DNA of 64,000 bases from Nocardia terrae. GTDB taxonomy: Bacteria; Actinomycetota; Actinomycetes; Mycobacteriales; Mycobacteriaceae. Both the position numbers and the translations under genes were made by a program. The stretch spans positions 1 through 64,000 of the forward strand of contig NZ_WRPP01000011.1 of assembly GCF_009760405.1 (NCBI RefSeq). Direction: 5' to 3'. Every line of letters starts with the position of its first letter. Within the stretch, counting starts at the first letter, position 1. This document shows, one piece after another, positions 1-8,269 of the stretch. Below the pieces are notes generated by a model. The model was not told the origin of the DNA and did not search any database. It was given only the letters and a program-made list of their open reading frames with translations.

Positions 1-773
1 CCGAGACTCTGGCCGGGTTGCGCGACAATCCGGCGTTGTTGGCGGGGTTCGGTGCGATCGATGCGGATCTGGCTCGTCAGCTTGCCCGCCATGCCCGCTT
101 CGACATCATCACCGACACCACCACCGCACAGACGGACGACACTCACGCAGCGCCTGCCCATACCAGTGCGACACCCGCCGCCACGACCGAGACCACCTCC
201 GTCAACGGCATCCCCGACCAGAAGACACCCGACGAACCCAGCGCGGGCGACACCCCTTGCGCGGAAACGGAATTGCGGTACCGTCCCGGTGCCCGCGTCG
301 CCGCGCGCGTGCGGGCCCTCGACGGGACCTGCCGTGCCCCGGGTTGTCAGATCCCGGCCGCGGCCACCGATCTGGACCATCAAGACCGCTTCGACCACCA
401 TGACCCCGCCCACGGAGGTCGCACCACCGAAGACAACCTCGGGGCCCGGTGTCGCCGCCATCATCGGCTCAAGACCCACGCCGACAACCATCGCAACCAA
501 TGGCAGGTCATTCACCACCCGGGCCGAGAAGTCGAATGGGTCACGCCCACCGGGGAATCGGCCACCACCACTCCCGAAGGGGTGCCGTTCCTGTTCCCGA
601 CGGTGTTCGTGCCGCCGGTCACCGCTGCCGGGGTGCCTGATGCCGAACCGGCTGGGTCGGTGTGGGATCCGGGGTTCGCGGTCAACGAGCTGACCGAATG
701 GGCGCACGTCTACACCACACCCGCACAGCGACGTGCTGACCGTATTGCCCGGCGGGCTCGGCACAACATGTGA
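1..773 (+). CDS. DUF222/HNH endonuclease (13E12-repeat type), 5' end outside window
   Basis: C-terminal part of an HNH-endonuclease-like protein; the frame is open from the left edge, so the start lies outside. The HNH region lies at about 285-480. It has a CRAPGC zinc-knuckle start, a D-L-D-H segment, a GGRTTEDN loop and a final CRRHHRLKTH, the usual spacing of the C-terminal domain of DUF222 proteins. Upstream of it is a Thr/Pro/Asp-rich linker of low complexity. Related genes occur in many copies in mycobacteria and nocardiae, some as REP13E12 repeats. Their role is not established, and DNA cleavage is only inferred from the fold. It is convergent with the FAD oxidoreductase gene, 402 nt away. 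Confidence 0.85.
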   Translation, partial: ETLAGLRDNPALLAGFGAIDADLARQLARHARFDIITDTTTAQTDDTHAAPAHTSATPAATTETTSVNGIPDQKTPDEPSAGDTPCAETELRYRPGARVAARVRALDGTCRAPGCQIPAAATDLDHQDRFDHHDPAHGGRTTEDNLGARCRRHHRLKTHADNHRNQWQVIHHPGREVEWVTPTGESATTTPEGVPFLFPTVFVPPVTAAGVPDAEPAGSVWDPGFAVNELTEWAHVYTTPAQRRADRIARRARHNM

Positions 774-963
774 TTCAGATGCTCGAGGTCAGGTAACCCG
801 GGGGAAGACTTCCAGGGCGCATGAACTGGCAACGGGATTGCGCATCGATCGGAGGTACCTGAAGTGTGGTCGCCTCGCCTGCCCTACCGGACTTGGGCTG
901 ACGCCGGGTTGGGAGCCGTCACCTCGCCTACCGGCCCACGGACTGCACGGATCACCTTCTCGA

Positions 964-1007
964 GACAAAAGACAAAACCCAAAACCCAAAACCAAAACAC
1001 CCCAAAC
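964..1007. repeat. A/C-rich low-complexity tract
   Basis: A short tract made almost only of A and C, built from repeated AAAACCC, AAAACC and ACAAAA units. This is out of character for the GC-rich surroundings. It lies just before the inverted repeat at 1021-1079. Confidence 0.6.
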
Positions 1008-1020
1008 GCCCTCTCGTTCA

Positions 1021-1079
1021 TCGAGTGGCACAGTATCGAGGGGTTATGTCCGGTTCATCCGGAAAAATGTGCCACTCGA
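1021..1079. repeat. 12-bp perfect inverted repeat, 35-nt spacer
   Basis: The arm TCGAGTGGCACA (1021-1032) is exactly complementary to TGTGCCACTCGA (1068-1079). The spacer contains a smaller TCCGG...CCGGA palindrome. No T-run follows, so it is not a classic intrinsic terminator. It could be a bidirectional terminator hairpin between the convergent genes or the edge of a repeat element associated with the HNH gene. Confidence 0.55.
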
Positions 1080-1175
1080 CGCAAGGGCGGGGGTGGAACC
1101 CGACAACTCGGGCATCCGCGCGGGGAGGTTAACGCGGTTCGGGCCTTGCGGAGGCTGGGACCGCAGCATTGGCTC

Positions 1176-2948
1176 CTACCTCACCGTGGGGTAGTGGCGG
1201 TCGATTATGTCGAAGGCGTTTGGTTGGCCTGCGCGGTAGAGCTGGAGGTCTACCGCTTTCAGTGGTTCCCAGAGCGGCATTCGGAAGCGGGGGGTGATCT
1301 GGGCTTCGGGCTGGCCGGAGCCCGAGGCGTGGAGGACGGCGTTGGCGGCCAGCCGGCCGCCTTCATTGGCGGCTTCCATGCAGGCGACGTTCATCTGGGT
1401 TTTGATCCAGTCGCCTGCGAGGAAGAGGTTGTCGAGGTTGGTCCACGCGTTCGGTCGGTCGTCCCAGGAGCCGGGGTTCTGGATGAATATGGCGTCGTCG
1501 TAGGCGATGTCGGGGGTTCCGGCGTTGGTGAGGGCGGGGTCGATTTGCCAGGCGCGGAGCATGTCGTCGGCGAGTGGGTTGTCGCCGTCGTGGTTTACGT
1601 GTGCCTTGATCTGGGCCCAGGTTTCCTGCGCCAATTCCTCGGGGCTGCATTGTCGGGCGGGTTTCCCGTTGAAGGTGCCGGGCTCGTCCCACTCGGAGAT
1701 GATGGCGGACAGGACTTCCTGTGCGCTGCCGTCGCCGTAGCTGGATACTGATCGTCGCCAGAATTGGGCTTCGCTGATCGAGGTCAGTCCCCAGGGCGCG
1801 TCGTTGTATCCGACGTGTCCGTTCGCCAGGGGAGCGGGGCGGGTGAGGAAGAATTGGATGCCTACCATCCAGGCGGCCCGGAGATTCCGGATGCGGTCGA
1901 GACTGGGGTCGGCGGTGGTGAGGTCGTCGGTGAGGACGTCGGGGAATTTGTCCAAAGGGATTGCGGCGACGTAATAATCCGCGTCGACGTTGTGGCGGGA
2001 CCCATTCGCGTCGGTGACGGTGGCTCCCGTGATGTGGGCTCCGTCGTTGGTTAGGGCGGTCAGTTTGTAGCCCTGGTTGAAGGTGACGCCGATCGAGCGG
2101 AGGTAGTCGATCCACGGGTTGATCCAGGTTTCGCTGGTGGGGCCGTTCATGACGCGGTCGTTGCCCTTGCCGTCGGTGTCATTGTTCAGGTTGAGCAGGG
2201 ACCAGACGTATTCCTCGCCGACCAAGCCGATCGAATGTGCGCTGCAGTTGCGGGATTTCGTGGCGACCAGCTCTCGGATGAAGCCGTCGCCGAGGAAGCG
2301 GTTGTATTCGGGGGAGGAGTTGTCGAGGCGGGCGAAGTCGGTCCAGGTCATTTTCTCCCACTGGCCGAGTTTGCGTTCGTCGCAGCTGGAGACGTACACG
2401 GCCAGGCGTTCCGCGGCGAAGACGGCCTCTTGCGGCGGTAGGCGGAACAGGGTTTCGAACACCGCCACAATGGAATCGACGAATTGTTTCGGTGTCTCGG
2501 GGAACTGGCTGAAGGGCAGCGGGAACGGCAGCGGGATGGTCAGGTTGTGCCGGCCCATCCCGGCGATCATGGCGGCGTTCAATCGGGTGAGGTTGTCCCA
2601 CACGCCGTGCGGATTGCCGGGGAACGGGATGCGCCGCAAGGTATCCGGCAGGTTGTGATAGAAGCCGAAGAAGCTGCGGAAACCGTGCTCGCCGGGCAGG
2701 CCGTCGGGGGTGTAGATGCTGCGGGTCTTGCCGCCGAAATCCGCGAGTTTCTCGAAAACCGTGACGGAGAAACCTCTTTCGGCCAGCTCGTGTGCGGTGG
2801 TGAGTCCGGCTGGTCCGGCGCCGAACACCGCCACCGTGCGGCCGGGGTCCGCGTGGGCCCGGCCGCCGGTGGGCGCCAGTGTCAGTGCTGCCGCCACCCC
2901 TCCCGCCTTGGCTGCCGTCTGGATGAACTGTCGTCGTGTCCGGCGCAT
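1176..2948 (-). CDS. Tat-exported FAD-dependent oxidoreductase (phytoene desaturase/hydroxysqualene dehydroxylase-like)
   Basis: 590 residues. The N-terminus has a twin-arginine signal (RRTRRQFIQ, residues 2-10) followed by a short Ala-rich hydrophobic stretch and a cleavage-like AHA near residue 33. The dinucleotide-binding motif GAGPAG lies at residues 43-48 and is followed by a Glu-ending beta strand (VTVFEK). The C-terminus carries the second FAD signature, with LFLAGDW and an EAANEGGRLAA helix. This is the amine oxidase/phytoene desaturase architecture. The Tat signal implies that folded, cofactor-loaded protein is exported. The substrate is unknown; a lipid or terpenoid is possible by family. 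It follows the lipase gene on the same strand with a 124-nt gap. Confidence 0.85.
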   Translation of the reverse strand: MRRTRRQFIQTAAKAGGVAAALTLAPTGGRAHADPGRTVAVFGAGPAGLTTAHELAERGFSVTVFEKLADFGGKTRSIYTPDGLPGEHGFRSFFGFYHNLPDTLRRIPFPGNPHGVWDNLTRLNAAMIAGMGRHNLTIPLPFPLPFSQFPETPKQFVDSIVAVFETLFRLPPQEAVFAAERLAVYVSSCDERKLGQWEKMTWTDFARLDNSSPEYNRFLGDGFIRELVATKSRNCSAHSIGLVGEEYVWSLLNLNNDTDGKGNDRVMNGPTSETWINPWIDYLRSIGVTFNQGYKLTALTNDGAHITGATVTDANGSRHNVDADYYVAAIPLDKFPDVLTDDLTTADPSLDRIRNLRAAWMVGIQFFLTRPAPLANGHVGYNDAPWGLTSISEAQFWRRSVSSYGDGSAQEVLSAIISEWDEPGTFNGKPARQCSPEELAQETWAQIKAHVNHDGDNPLADDMLRAWQIDPALTNAGTPDIAYDDAIFIQNPGSWDDRPNAWTNLDNLFLAGDWIKTQMNVACMEAANEGGRLAANAVLHASGSGQPEAQITPRFRMPLWEPLKAVDLQLYRAGQPNAFDIIDRHYPTVR

Positions 2949-3065
2949 GCGAGCCTCCGCCCGTTGGTCTGCAACTGGCGGCTATGTTAATGACAGTTCT
3001 CGGCTGGAATGGATGGTTTCGCTGGATCTTTCGGCGCTAAGTCGATGGACATTCTTCTTGATGTG

Positions 3066-3941
3066 TCAGCGGTTGAGCTGTTGCAGGACCCACCCTGCGG
3101 TGTTGGTGCTGGAGCGGATGAGGGAGTGGTCGACCGCGTCCGCACCGGGGAACAGGTCCTCGTAGACGGCGTTGACCACGCCGGGCTCGTCCAGGGTCGA
3201 GCAGGCGGGGGCGGGGGTGGCCAATTGGTCGTTGCGGGTGGCGATCACGGAATAGGTGACGCCGGGCTGGGTGACCTGGGTGTCGAAGATGGACTTGTAG
3301 ACCGGAGAGGTGGGTGCCATCTGCATGGCGGTCGCCATGTCCGGTGAGCTCGCGGCCAGTACGGACGCCAGCAGCGGCAGTGCGGTCATCAATTGCACCG
3401 GGGTGACGGGCGGGTTCTTGATGCCGAACACTCCGGCGCCGTCGCAGCCGCGGACTTCCGGAGTGATGAAGACCGCGTGGCTCACCGTGGGGGCTCCGGC
3501 GAGGAGTTTCAGGTAGTAGTTGGTGACGATGGTTCCCGCGGAATGCGCGACTATCTCGACCTTGTCCGCGCCCGTGGTCGCACGGACCTTCGCGATGAAA
3601 TCAGCGACCTGCTGTGCCTCGCCGGGGATATCTCCGTTCCAGCGCTTGTCTTCGACGATGCCGCCCTGGAACAGCACCGTGCAGTATCCCGCGTCGCGCA
3701 ATGCGCCGAGCATGGTCGCCCACTGGGCATCGGTCTGCTCCGGAGCTCCGTCGCCGCCGGGCAATACGACTACCGGATACGGATGCGCGGAGGTGGGTGC
3801 GCAATCGATCGGCGGTTCGATGGTGGCTCCTACCGGGAGCGGTTTGCTGCTCGATCCGCTGTCCGGAGCGGCCTGCGCCGTGGCCGTGGACAACATTGCC
3901 GCGCTCAGAATGGCTACGGCGACCTTCGCTCTGATTCTCAA
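3066..3941 (-). CDS. Secreted lipase/esterase (lipase class 2, EstA-type alpha/beta hydrolase)
   Basis: 291 residues from a TTG at 3941. This start puts a classical signal peptide at the N-terminus: MRIRAK, a hydrophobic core, then AQAA near residue 25. A TTG at 4001 would add 20 residues in front of the signal, and neither start has a strong ribosome site. The fold is recognisable from the strand YPVVVLPGG, the nucleophile elbow AHSAGT (Ser about residue 134), a late Asp in TRNDQLATP and a His in AVDHSLI, which together form a plausible Ser-Asp-His triad. It probably hydrolyses acyl esters outside the cytoplasmic membrane. The downstream Tat-exported oxidoreductase is on the same strand. Confidence 0.82.
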   Translation of the reverse strand: MRIRAKVAVAILSAAMLSTATAQAAPDSGSSSKPLPVGATIEPPIDCAPTSAHPYPVVVLPGGDGAPEQTDAQWATMLGALRDAGYCTVLFQGGIVEDKRWNGDIPGEAQQVADFIAKVRATTGADKVEIVAHSAGTIVTNYYLKLLAGAPTVSHAVFITPEVRGCDGAGVFGIKNPPVTPVQLMTALPLLASVLAASSPDMATAMQMAPTSPVYKSIFDTQVTQPGVTYSVIATRNDQLATPAPACSTLDEPGVVNAVYEDLFPGADAVDHSLIRSSTNTAGWVLQQLNR

Positions 3942-4060
3942 TGTGTGACCCGTCAATTCGACTCGCGCATGCAGCTTCCTGCACAGGCGAATGTTTGGCA
4001 AATATATTGCTCAGAGGAGAACCCCAACCGAGATTATCGATTTCGTTGCCGGGTAGCCAT

Positions 4061-4067
4061 GAGAGGA
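4061..4067 (+). promoter_or_regulatory. Ribosome binding site deciding the start at 4073
   Basis: GAGAGGA lies 5 nt before the ATG at 4073. It supports this start over the longer frame that opens upstream. Confidence 0.6.
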
Positions 4068-4072
4068 ATGCC

Positions 4073-4279
4073 ATGAGCCGGAGTGACATCGTCGAACCGA
4101 ACATCATCGGCCTCTACTGGGACCGAGACGGGGATATCTGGCAGCGGGAGGATGCCGGCTGGCGGCTCATATTGCAGAGCGGCGTGGCCGTCGATCCGAT
4201 CTCGCTGTGGGAGTGGGATAACGGGTGTGTGCGCGATTACGCGCCATTCACGCCGGTGGCCGCGATCCGAACAGCGTAA
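4073..4279 (+). CDS. Small tryptophan-rich hypothetical protein
   Basis: 68 residues, acidic, with five Trp and no signal peptide or membrane segment. The start is fixed by a GAGAGGA ribosome site. Spaced pieces such as GLYWDRDGDIWQRE and WRLILQSG resemble short beta-hairpin repeats seen in small uncharacterised actinobacterial proteins. I do not recognise a family. It is divergent from the lipase gene and overlaps the 3' end of the double-TetR gene by 32 nt on the opposite strand, so the two are convergent. Confidence 0.6.
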   Translation: MSRSDIVEPNIIGLYWDRDGDIWQREDAGWRLILQSGVAVDPISLWEWDNGCVRDYAPFTPVAAIRTA

Positions 4280-5489
4280 CTTCCATCAGGCGGATCACCC
4301 TGGGCTGCGGGCAGATCGACGGGTGATCGCCGAATTCCCGGCCGAGGTCGACCACCAGGCCGAATGCGGCCTGCACCAGGATGCGCGCCTCGCCCTCGGT
4401 CAATTCGGGGCGCACCGCCACCAGCAGCCGCACCCATTCGGCCACGATGAGCCGCTGCACATTGCGCAGCATTGTGCGTTCCTCGGCGGACACGTGGCCG
4501 AATTCGGCGTAGTAGACGAAAGTCAGCTCACGTTCGGCGAACGAACCGGCGACATAGAGATCGACCAGCTTGCTCAGCGCCTCGGCCGGACTCGACGAGG
4601 AGGCCACCGCGGGGCCGATCGCGCCCGACACCCGGTCCGCGGCGCGGCGGAAGGCGGCCGCCAGCAGGTCGCCCTTGCTGCGGTAGTAGCGATAGACCGC
4701 CGACGCCGCGGACAGGTCGGCGGCCGCGGCGATGTCCTCCACGCTCACATTGGGATAGCCGCGGGCGTGGAACAGTTCGACGGCCTTCTTGAGCAGCAGT
4801 TCGTGCTTGAAGCTCTGCGGGATCTCGACTGCCCGCGGCGCGGCCGACGCGGTGCCCTCCGGCGGCAGGTCGGTGTCGATGATGGCGTCGCAGGCCGAAT
4901 GCAGCAGGGCCGTCAGCGATTTCGCGGGCAGGGTGGCGTGATGGTCGCCGATGCTGGAGATCACGCTGAGCAGTGACACCGCGCGCACCGCGCGGTCGTG
5001 GCCGTCGAGCTCGGGGCGGACGCCGCCGATCAGCGCGCGCAGGGTGGTGAGCGCGATCGTGAACTGGTCCTCGAGGGTGGCCCGGTCGGTGTCGTCGAGG
5101 TAGCGGCGCTCCCAGCGCACCAGCGTCACCGTGGAGCGGTTGGCGATGGTCTCGGCGATCATCTTGTCCAGGACGCGGTCCAGGCGATCGCGGGGCGACA
5201 GGTCCTCGCTCTCGTCGGGCGGGGTCGCCGATTCCGCGGTGATGCGGGCCAGACGCAGCAGCTCTTCCCGGAAGAGCGCGTACTTGCTCGGATAATGCCG
5301 ATACAGTGCGGCCGAGGAGATTCCGAGGCGGGCCGCGATGTCCTCCATGCTGACGCCGTGATAGCCGAGCGAACCGAAGGCCGCGGCCGAGGTGGCGGCG
5401 ATCTGGGCGCGCCGGTTCTTCGGGCGGCGGCGGATCACGCGCTGCGGCTGCTCCTCGACGGTCATACGGCAATGGTAATCACCAGGCAT
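4248..5489 (-). CDS. Tandem double-TetR transcriptional regulator
   Basis: 413 residues, about twice the usual TetR length, because two complete TetR units are fused. The first helix-turn-helix is at about residues 27-75 (MEDIAARLGISSAALYRHYPSK). The second is at about 227-280 (VEDIAAAADLSAASAVYRYYRSK), and each is followed by its own helical ligand-type domain. The ATG at 5489 was chosen because AGGAG lies 8 nt upstream; the ATG at 5465 lacks a site. It is divergent from the SRPBCC gene across a 46-nt gap, so it may control that gene and itself. Such a fused protein could bind an operator as a monomer, a pseudo-dimer. The ligand is unknown. Confidence 0.85.
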   Translation of the reverse strand: MPGDYHCRMTVEEQPQRVIRRRPKNRRAQIAATSAAAFGSLGYHGVSMEDIAARLGISSAALYRHYPSKYALFREELLRLARITAESATPPDESEDLSPRDRLDRVLDKMIAETIANRSTVTLVRWERRYLDDTDRATLEDQFTIALTTLRALIGGVRPELDGHDRAVRAVSLLSVISSIGDHHATLPAKSLTALLHSACDAIIDTDLPPEGTASAAPRAVEIPQSFKHELLLKKAVELFHARGYPNVSVEDIAAAADLSAASAVYRYYRSKGDLLAAAFRRAADRVSGAIGPAVASSSSPAEALSKLVDLYVAGSFAERELTFVYYAEFGHVSAEERTMLRNVQRLIVAEWVRLLVAVRPELTEGEARILVQAAFGLVVDLGREFGDHPSICPQPRVIRLMEVTLFGSRPPA

Positions 5490-5535
5490 GATCTGATCTC
5501 CTGCTGGTTGCGGGCGCGCGGCGTAGGCTGCCCGC

Positions 5536-5979
5536 ATGCGCACGGTTGGTGTTGAGCGCACCCTCGCGGCCCCACAGTCCGACGTCTTCGACTGGCTCAC
5601 CGATGTCACCAATTACCAACGGGTCCCGCTGGTTCGCCGCGTCACCCTGGTGCGGCCGGGACACACCGCGGGCAACGGCGAGGGCGCGGTGCGGCTGGTG
5701 GTGACCCCGCTGTTGCGGCTCACCGAGGAGATCGTCGAATACGAGCCGCCGCGACTGATGCGGTATCGGCTGCTGAATTCCGTTCCGCCGCTACGACATC
5801 AGGAGGGCTCCATCACCTGTGAGCCGTGTGCGTCGGGAACGAAGGTGCGGTGGTCGTCGACCTTCGAGATCGCCGCGCCGTTCCTGGCGCCCATCTGGAC
5901 CCGGCTGTTCCTGCCCGTCGTGCGCGGCGGCTTCGTCATGGTGTTGCGAACCGCCGAGCGCGAACTGCGCGGCGGGTGA
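5536..5979 (+). CDS. SRPBCC (START/polyketide cyclase-like) family protein
   Basis: 147 residues. The N-terminus VERTLAAPQSDVFDWLTDVTNY is the usual first strand and helix of SRPBCC proteins, and the C-terminus ends with a long helix (VRGGFVMVLRTAERELR). The fold forms a hydrophobic ligand cavity, and the bound lipid or aromatic compound cannot be told from sequence. It is the first gene divergent from the double-TetR regulator and lies 21 nt before the crotonase gene, so the two probably share a transcript. Confidence 0.75.
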   Translation: MRTVGVERTLAAPQSDVFDWLTDVTNYQRVPLVRRVTLVRPGHTAGNGEGAVRLVVTPLLRLTEEIVEYEPPRLMRYRLLNSVPPLRHQEGSITCEPCASGTKVRWSSTFEIAAPFLAPIWTRLFLPVVRGGFVMVLRTAERELRGG

Positions 5980-6000
5980 GCCGGGCTACCATCTGGGCTC

Positions 6001-6762
6001 ATGGCGGAGATCAAGGTGGAGCGCCGGAACTCGGTGGCGCTCGTGACGGTGCACGACCCCGACAAGCGGAATGCGTTGACGCTGGACCTGTCCGCCGATC
6101 TCGCGGACGCGGTGGCCGACGCGGAACATGACGAATCGGTGCACGCGCTGGTGGTGACCGGCACGCCCCCGGCCTTCTGCGCGGGCGCGAACCTGACCGC
6201 GCTGGGCGAAGCGAAGGAAGCGGGACTGCGGGCCATCTACGAGGGGTTCCTCGCGGTGGCGCGGTGCAAGCTGCCGACGGTCGCGGCGGTCGGCGGGCAA
6301 GCCGTCGGCGCGGGGCTGAACCTCGCGCTGGCAGCGGACGTCCGGTTCGCGAATCCCAAGGCGCGCTTCGATGCTCGCTTCCTGAAGCTGGGGATCCACC
6401 CGGGCGGCGGCATGACCTGGATGCTGCAGCGCGCGGTGGGCCCGCAGCAGGCGGCGGCCATGACGTTGTTCGGCGAGGTGCTCTCCGCGACGGCCGCGGA
6501 GCAGGCCGGACTCGTGCATCGGGTCGTCGACGGCGACCATGACGCCCTGGTCGAGGCCGCCGTCGAATTCGCCTCCGCCACAGCCGATGTCCCGCGCGAG
6601 CTGCTCATCACCACCAAGCGCACCATGCGGGCCACCCGCTCCATCGCGGCCCATGCCGAGGCCGTGAGCACCGAGGTGGTGCCGCAGCTGGCCTCGCTCG
6701 AGTCCCCGGAATTCGCCGCCCGGCTGGCGGCGATCCAGGCTCGAATCTCCGGTTCCGCCTAA
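6001..6762 (+). CDS. Enoyl-CoA hydratase/isomerase family protein, non-canonical active site
   Basis: 253 residues, full length for a crotonase. The CoA/oxyanion-hole elements are present: FCAGANL near residue 60 and the glycine-rich AVGGQAVGAGLNLALAAD near residue 100. In classical hydratases two glutamates act on the substrate, in GGGCELA and in the AQPEILLG segment. Here the aligned residues are Asn (GAGLNLA) and Phe (FDARFLKLG). I therefore doubt simple hydratase activity; an isomerase, hydrolase or CoA-binding role is possible. It follows the SRPBCC gene and overlaps the end of the exported-protein gene by 4 nt tail to tail. Confidence 0.82.
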   Translation: MAEIKVERRNSVALVTVHDPDKRNALTLDLSADLADAVADAEHDESVHALVVTGTPPAFCAGANLTALGEAKEAGLRAIYEGFLAVARCKLPTVAAVGGQAVGAGLNLALAADVRFANPKARFDARFLKLGIHPGGGMTWMLQRAVGPQQAAAMTLFGEVLSATAAEQAGLVHRVVDGDHDALVEAAVEFASATADVPRELLITTKRTMRATRSIAAHAEAVSTEVVPQLASLESPEFAARLAAIQARISGSA

Positions 6763-7334
6763 GGCTGTCCGGTGAAGTAGGCGATGCCCGCGTCGATCAG
6801 TGGCTGTCCGCCCGCTGCGAGGAAACCGATGCCCGCGCCGATGGCGATTCCGAGCAGCGGCGGCAGCACGAAGATCCAGAACGGAATCGTGATGACCCCG
6901 CCGATCGCGCCGCCGATGAGCGCGCCGAAGACGCCGCGCTGAACCTGCTCGTTCCAGCGCTGCTGGGCATCGGAATCGATGTCGTGCAGCGGAGCGGCCG
7001 TCGGGCGCAGCGTGAGCCGGGTCCCGTTCTGTTCGATGGCGGGCGTCAGGGTGATCTCCCGGTCCGCGGCCGTGAAGCTGAGCGGCACGGCGGCGACGGG
7101 CGTGCCCGCGGCATCGGAGACGATGACCGCGCGGGCATCGGTGTTCGCGGTGAAGGTGCCGGATTCGAGGGTGGTGACCACGCCGTCCGGAGTCAGACTC
7201 GCGGAATACGCTATGCCGCTCTGGGTTCCGTGCACGGCGGTCACGGGGGCGGGGTTCGCCTGTGCGGGCGCGGCTGCCGCGACCCCGCAGGCGACGCCCA
7301 CGGCCAGTGCGCTCACCGCCATCGCGCGCCTCAT
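6759..7334 (-). CDS. Exported glycine-zipper hypothetical protein
   Basis: 191 residues. A signal peptide covers about residues 1-26 (MRRAMAVSALAVGVACGVAAAAPAQA). A beta-rich middle of about 100 residues follows, then a C-terminal hydrophobic segment rich in Gly with GxxxG spacing (ALIGGAIGGVITIPFWIF and a second Gly/Ala-rich stretch). This type of tail is found in small membrane-inserting or envelope proteins. The ATG overlaps the stop of the upstream exported-protein gene as ATGA, so the two are translationally coupled. No family is recognised. Confidence 0.75.
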   Translation of the reverse strand: MRRAMAVSALAVGVACGVAAAAPAQANPAPVTAVHGTQSGIAYSASLTPDGVVTTLESGTFTANTDARAVIVSDAAGTPVAAVPLSFTAADREITLTPAIEQNGTRLTLRPTAAPLHDIDSDAQQRWNEQVQRGVFGALIGGAIGGVITIPFWIFVLPPLLGIAIGAGIGFLAAGGQPLIDAGIAYFTGQP

Positions 7335-8086
7335 CGCAGTCCGCCTTGGCCCGCGCCGATGAACGCGCCCGCGATGCCCCCGGTGGCGCCCCAGGTGGCG
7401 CAGGTGAGCGGGGTGAGCGGCAGGGTGAGGAACAGCACGACCGGAGCCGTCGCGATCTGGAGCGCGCTGCCGACGGCGCAGCCGATCAGCGCACCGGTCA
7501 CCGCGCCGCCGACCGCGCCCGAGGCGACACTGTCGGCCCGGCTCGGGGCGACGCCGACCGAACGCGCGAACTGCGAGATCTGCGCTTCCGGCTGGGCGAA
7601 GGTCGAATTGATCTGGTCGATCTGCTCGGCGCTCAACTGATCCGGAGCCTCGATGGACACATCGCCCGCGCGCAGGACCCGGGGCTGCGGCACGATCTCG
7701 GCGACCTGCGGGGTCGGCTCGGGTGCGTGCAGGGTGTCGGGCTGGATGGGGGTGATGTAGTCGTGCTGGGGGACCTGGCGGATGGGCGCGTTGTAGTCGG
7801 AGTCCGGGGCGACGCCCTTGGCGTCATCGGCGGGCGAGACATAGGTGGCCGGGGGCGGGGTGCGCACGGCGGCGGGTGCGGCCGGCGGGTCCGTCACGCC
7901 GGGCTGGGCCGGGCTCGGAGTCGGTTGCGCCGGAGCCGGATTGGTGACGCCCGGCTGCGGGGTGATGAATTGCGGGGCCGCCTGGGCGACCGCGGTGCCG
8001 GTGACGAGGGCGGCCATCGGGACGACGCCCATAGCCGCGCGCGCCGCCAAGCGCTGAGTTCCTGTTTGCCTGCGATGTCTCGCCAC
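7331..8086 (-). CDS. Exported proline-rich protein with C-terminal glycine zipper
   Basis: 251 residues from the GTG at 8086, which has GGGGA 6 nt upstream. The frame opens further, to an ATG at 8194, but that codon lies between the -35 and -10 boxes of a good promoter, so it is unlikely to be used. A signal peptide ends near AVAQAAP, residue 38. Next comes a long Pro/Ala/Thr-rich linker, an LSAEQIDQINSTF segment, and a glycine-zipper membrane segment like that of the downstream partner. The pair appears to be paralogous in its C-termini and probably acts together in the cell envelope. The function is not recognised. Confidence 0.72.
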   Translation of the reverse strand: MARHRRQTGTQRLAARAAMGVVPMAALVTGTAVAQAAPQFITPQPGVTNPAPAQPTPSPAQPGVTDPPAAPAAVRTPPPATYVSPADDAKGVAPDSDYNAPIRQVPQHDYITPIQPDTLHAPEPTPQVAEIVPQPRVLRAGDVSIEAPDQLSAEQIDQINSTFAQPEAQISQFARSVGVAPSRADSVASGAVGGAVTGALIGCAVGSALQIATAPVVLFLTLPLTPLTCATWGATGGIAGAFIGAGQGGLR

Positions 8087-8177
8087 GTGTATTCCCCGAC
8101 CCTTCAGTAGCGCGCCATACCAGAGTTCTAAATTCCGCGTCACGGAATCGGCTTTCCGGTAAGGCAATTCACGCCGC

Positions 8178-8207
8178 AGTAGATCGGTGTTCATGGGGGC
8201 GTGTCAA
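8178..8207 (-). promoter_or_regulatory. Sigma70-like promoter of the exported-protein pair
   Basis: On the minus strand, a perfect -35 box TTGACA (8202-8207) is followed after 18 nt by TCTACT (8178-8183), a 4 of 6 match to the -10 consensus. It would give a leader of about 85 nt before the GTG at 8086. Confidence 0.5.
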
Positions 8208-8269
8208 ACGACCCGCTATCGCGTGCAGCGCAGATCACATCCGTATTTCGGCGTGAATGAGTGGGAAAT

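Larger units (their letters stand above)
774..1175. other. 402-nt gene-free stretch between convergent genes
   Basis: No convincing coding sequence was seen on either strand; the short open frames here are arginine/proline-rich and look like chance. The stretch contains an A/C-rich tract and a 12-bp perfect inverted repeat, both listed separately. It separates the convergent HNH gene and FAD oxidoreductase gene, so a terminator or repeat remnant is plausible. Confidence 0.5.

Noticed and set aside
864..1751. Plus-strand frame across the gene-free stretch and into the FAD oxidoreductase gene
   Set aside because: It lies mostly antisense to a clearly real gene and encodes no recognisable motif.
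3601..4107. Minus-strand Arg-rich frame overlapping the lipase gene
   Set aside because: Out-of-frame shadow of the lipase coding sequence with no conserved motif.
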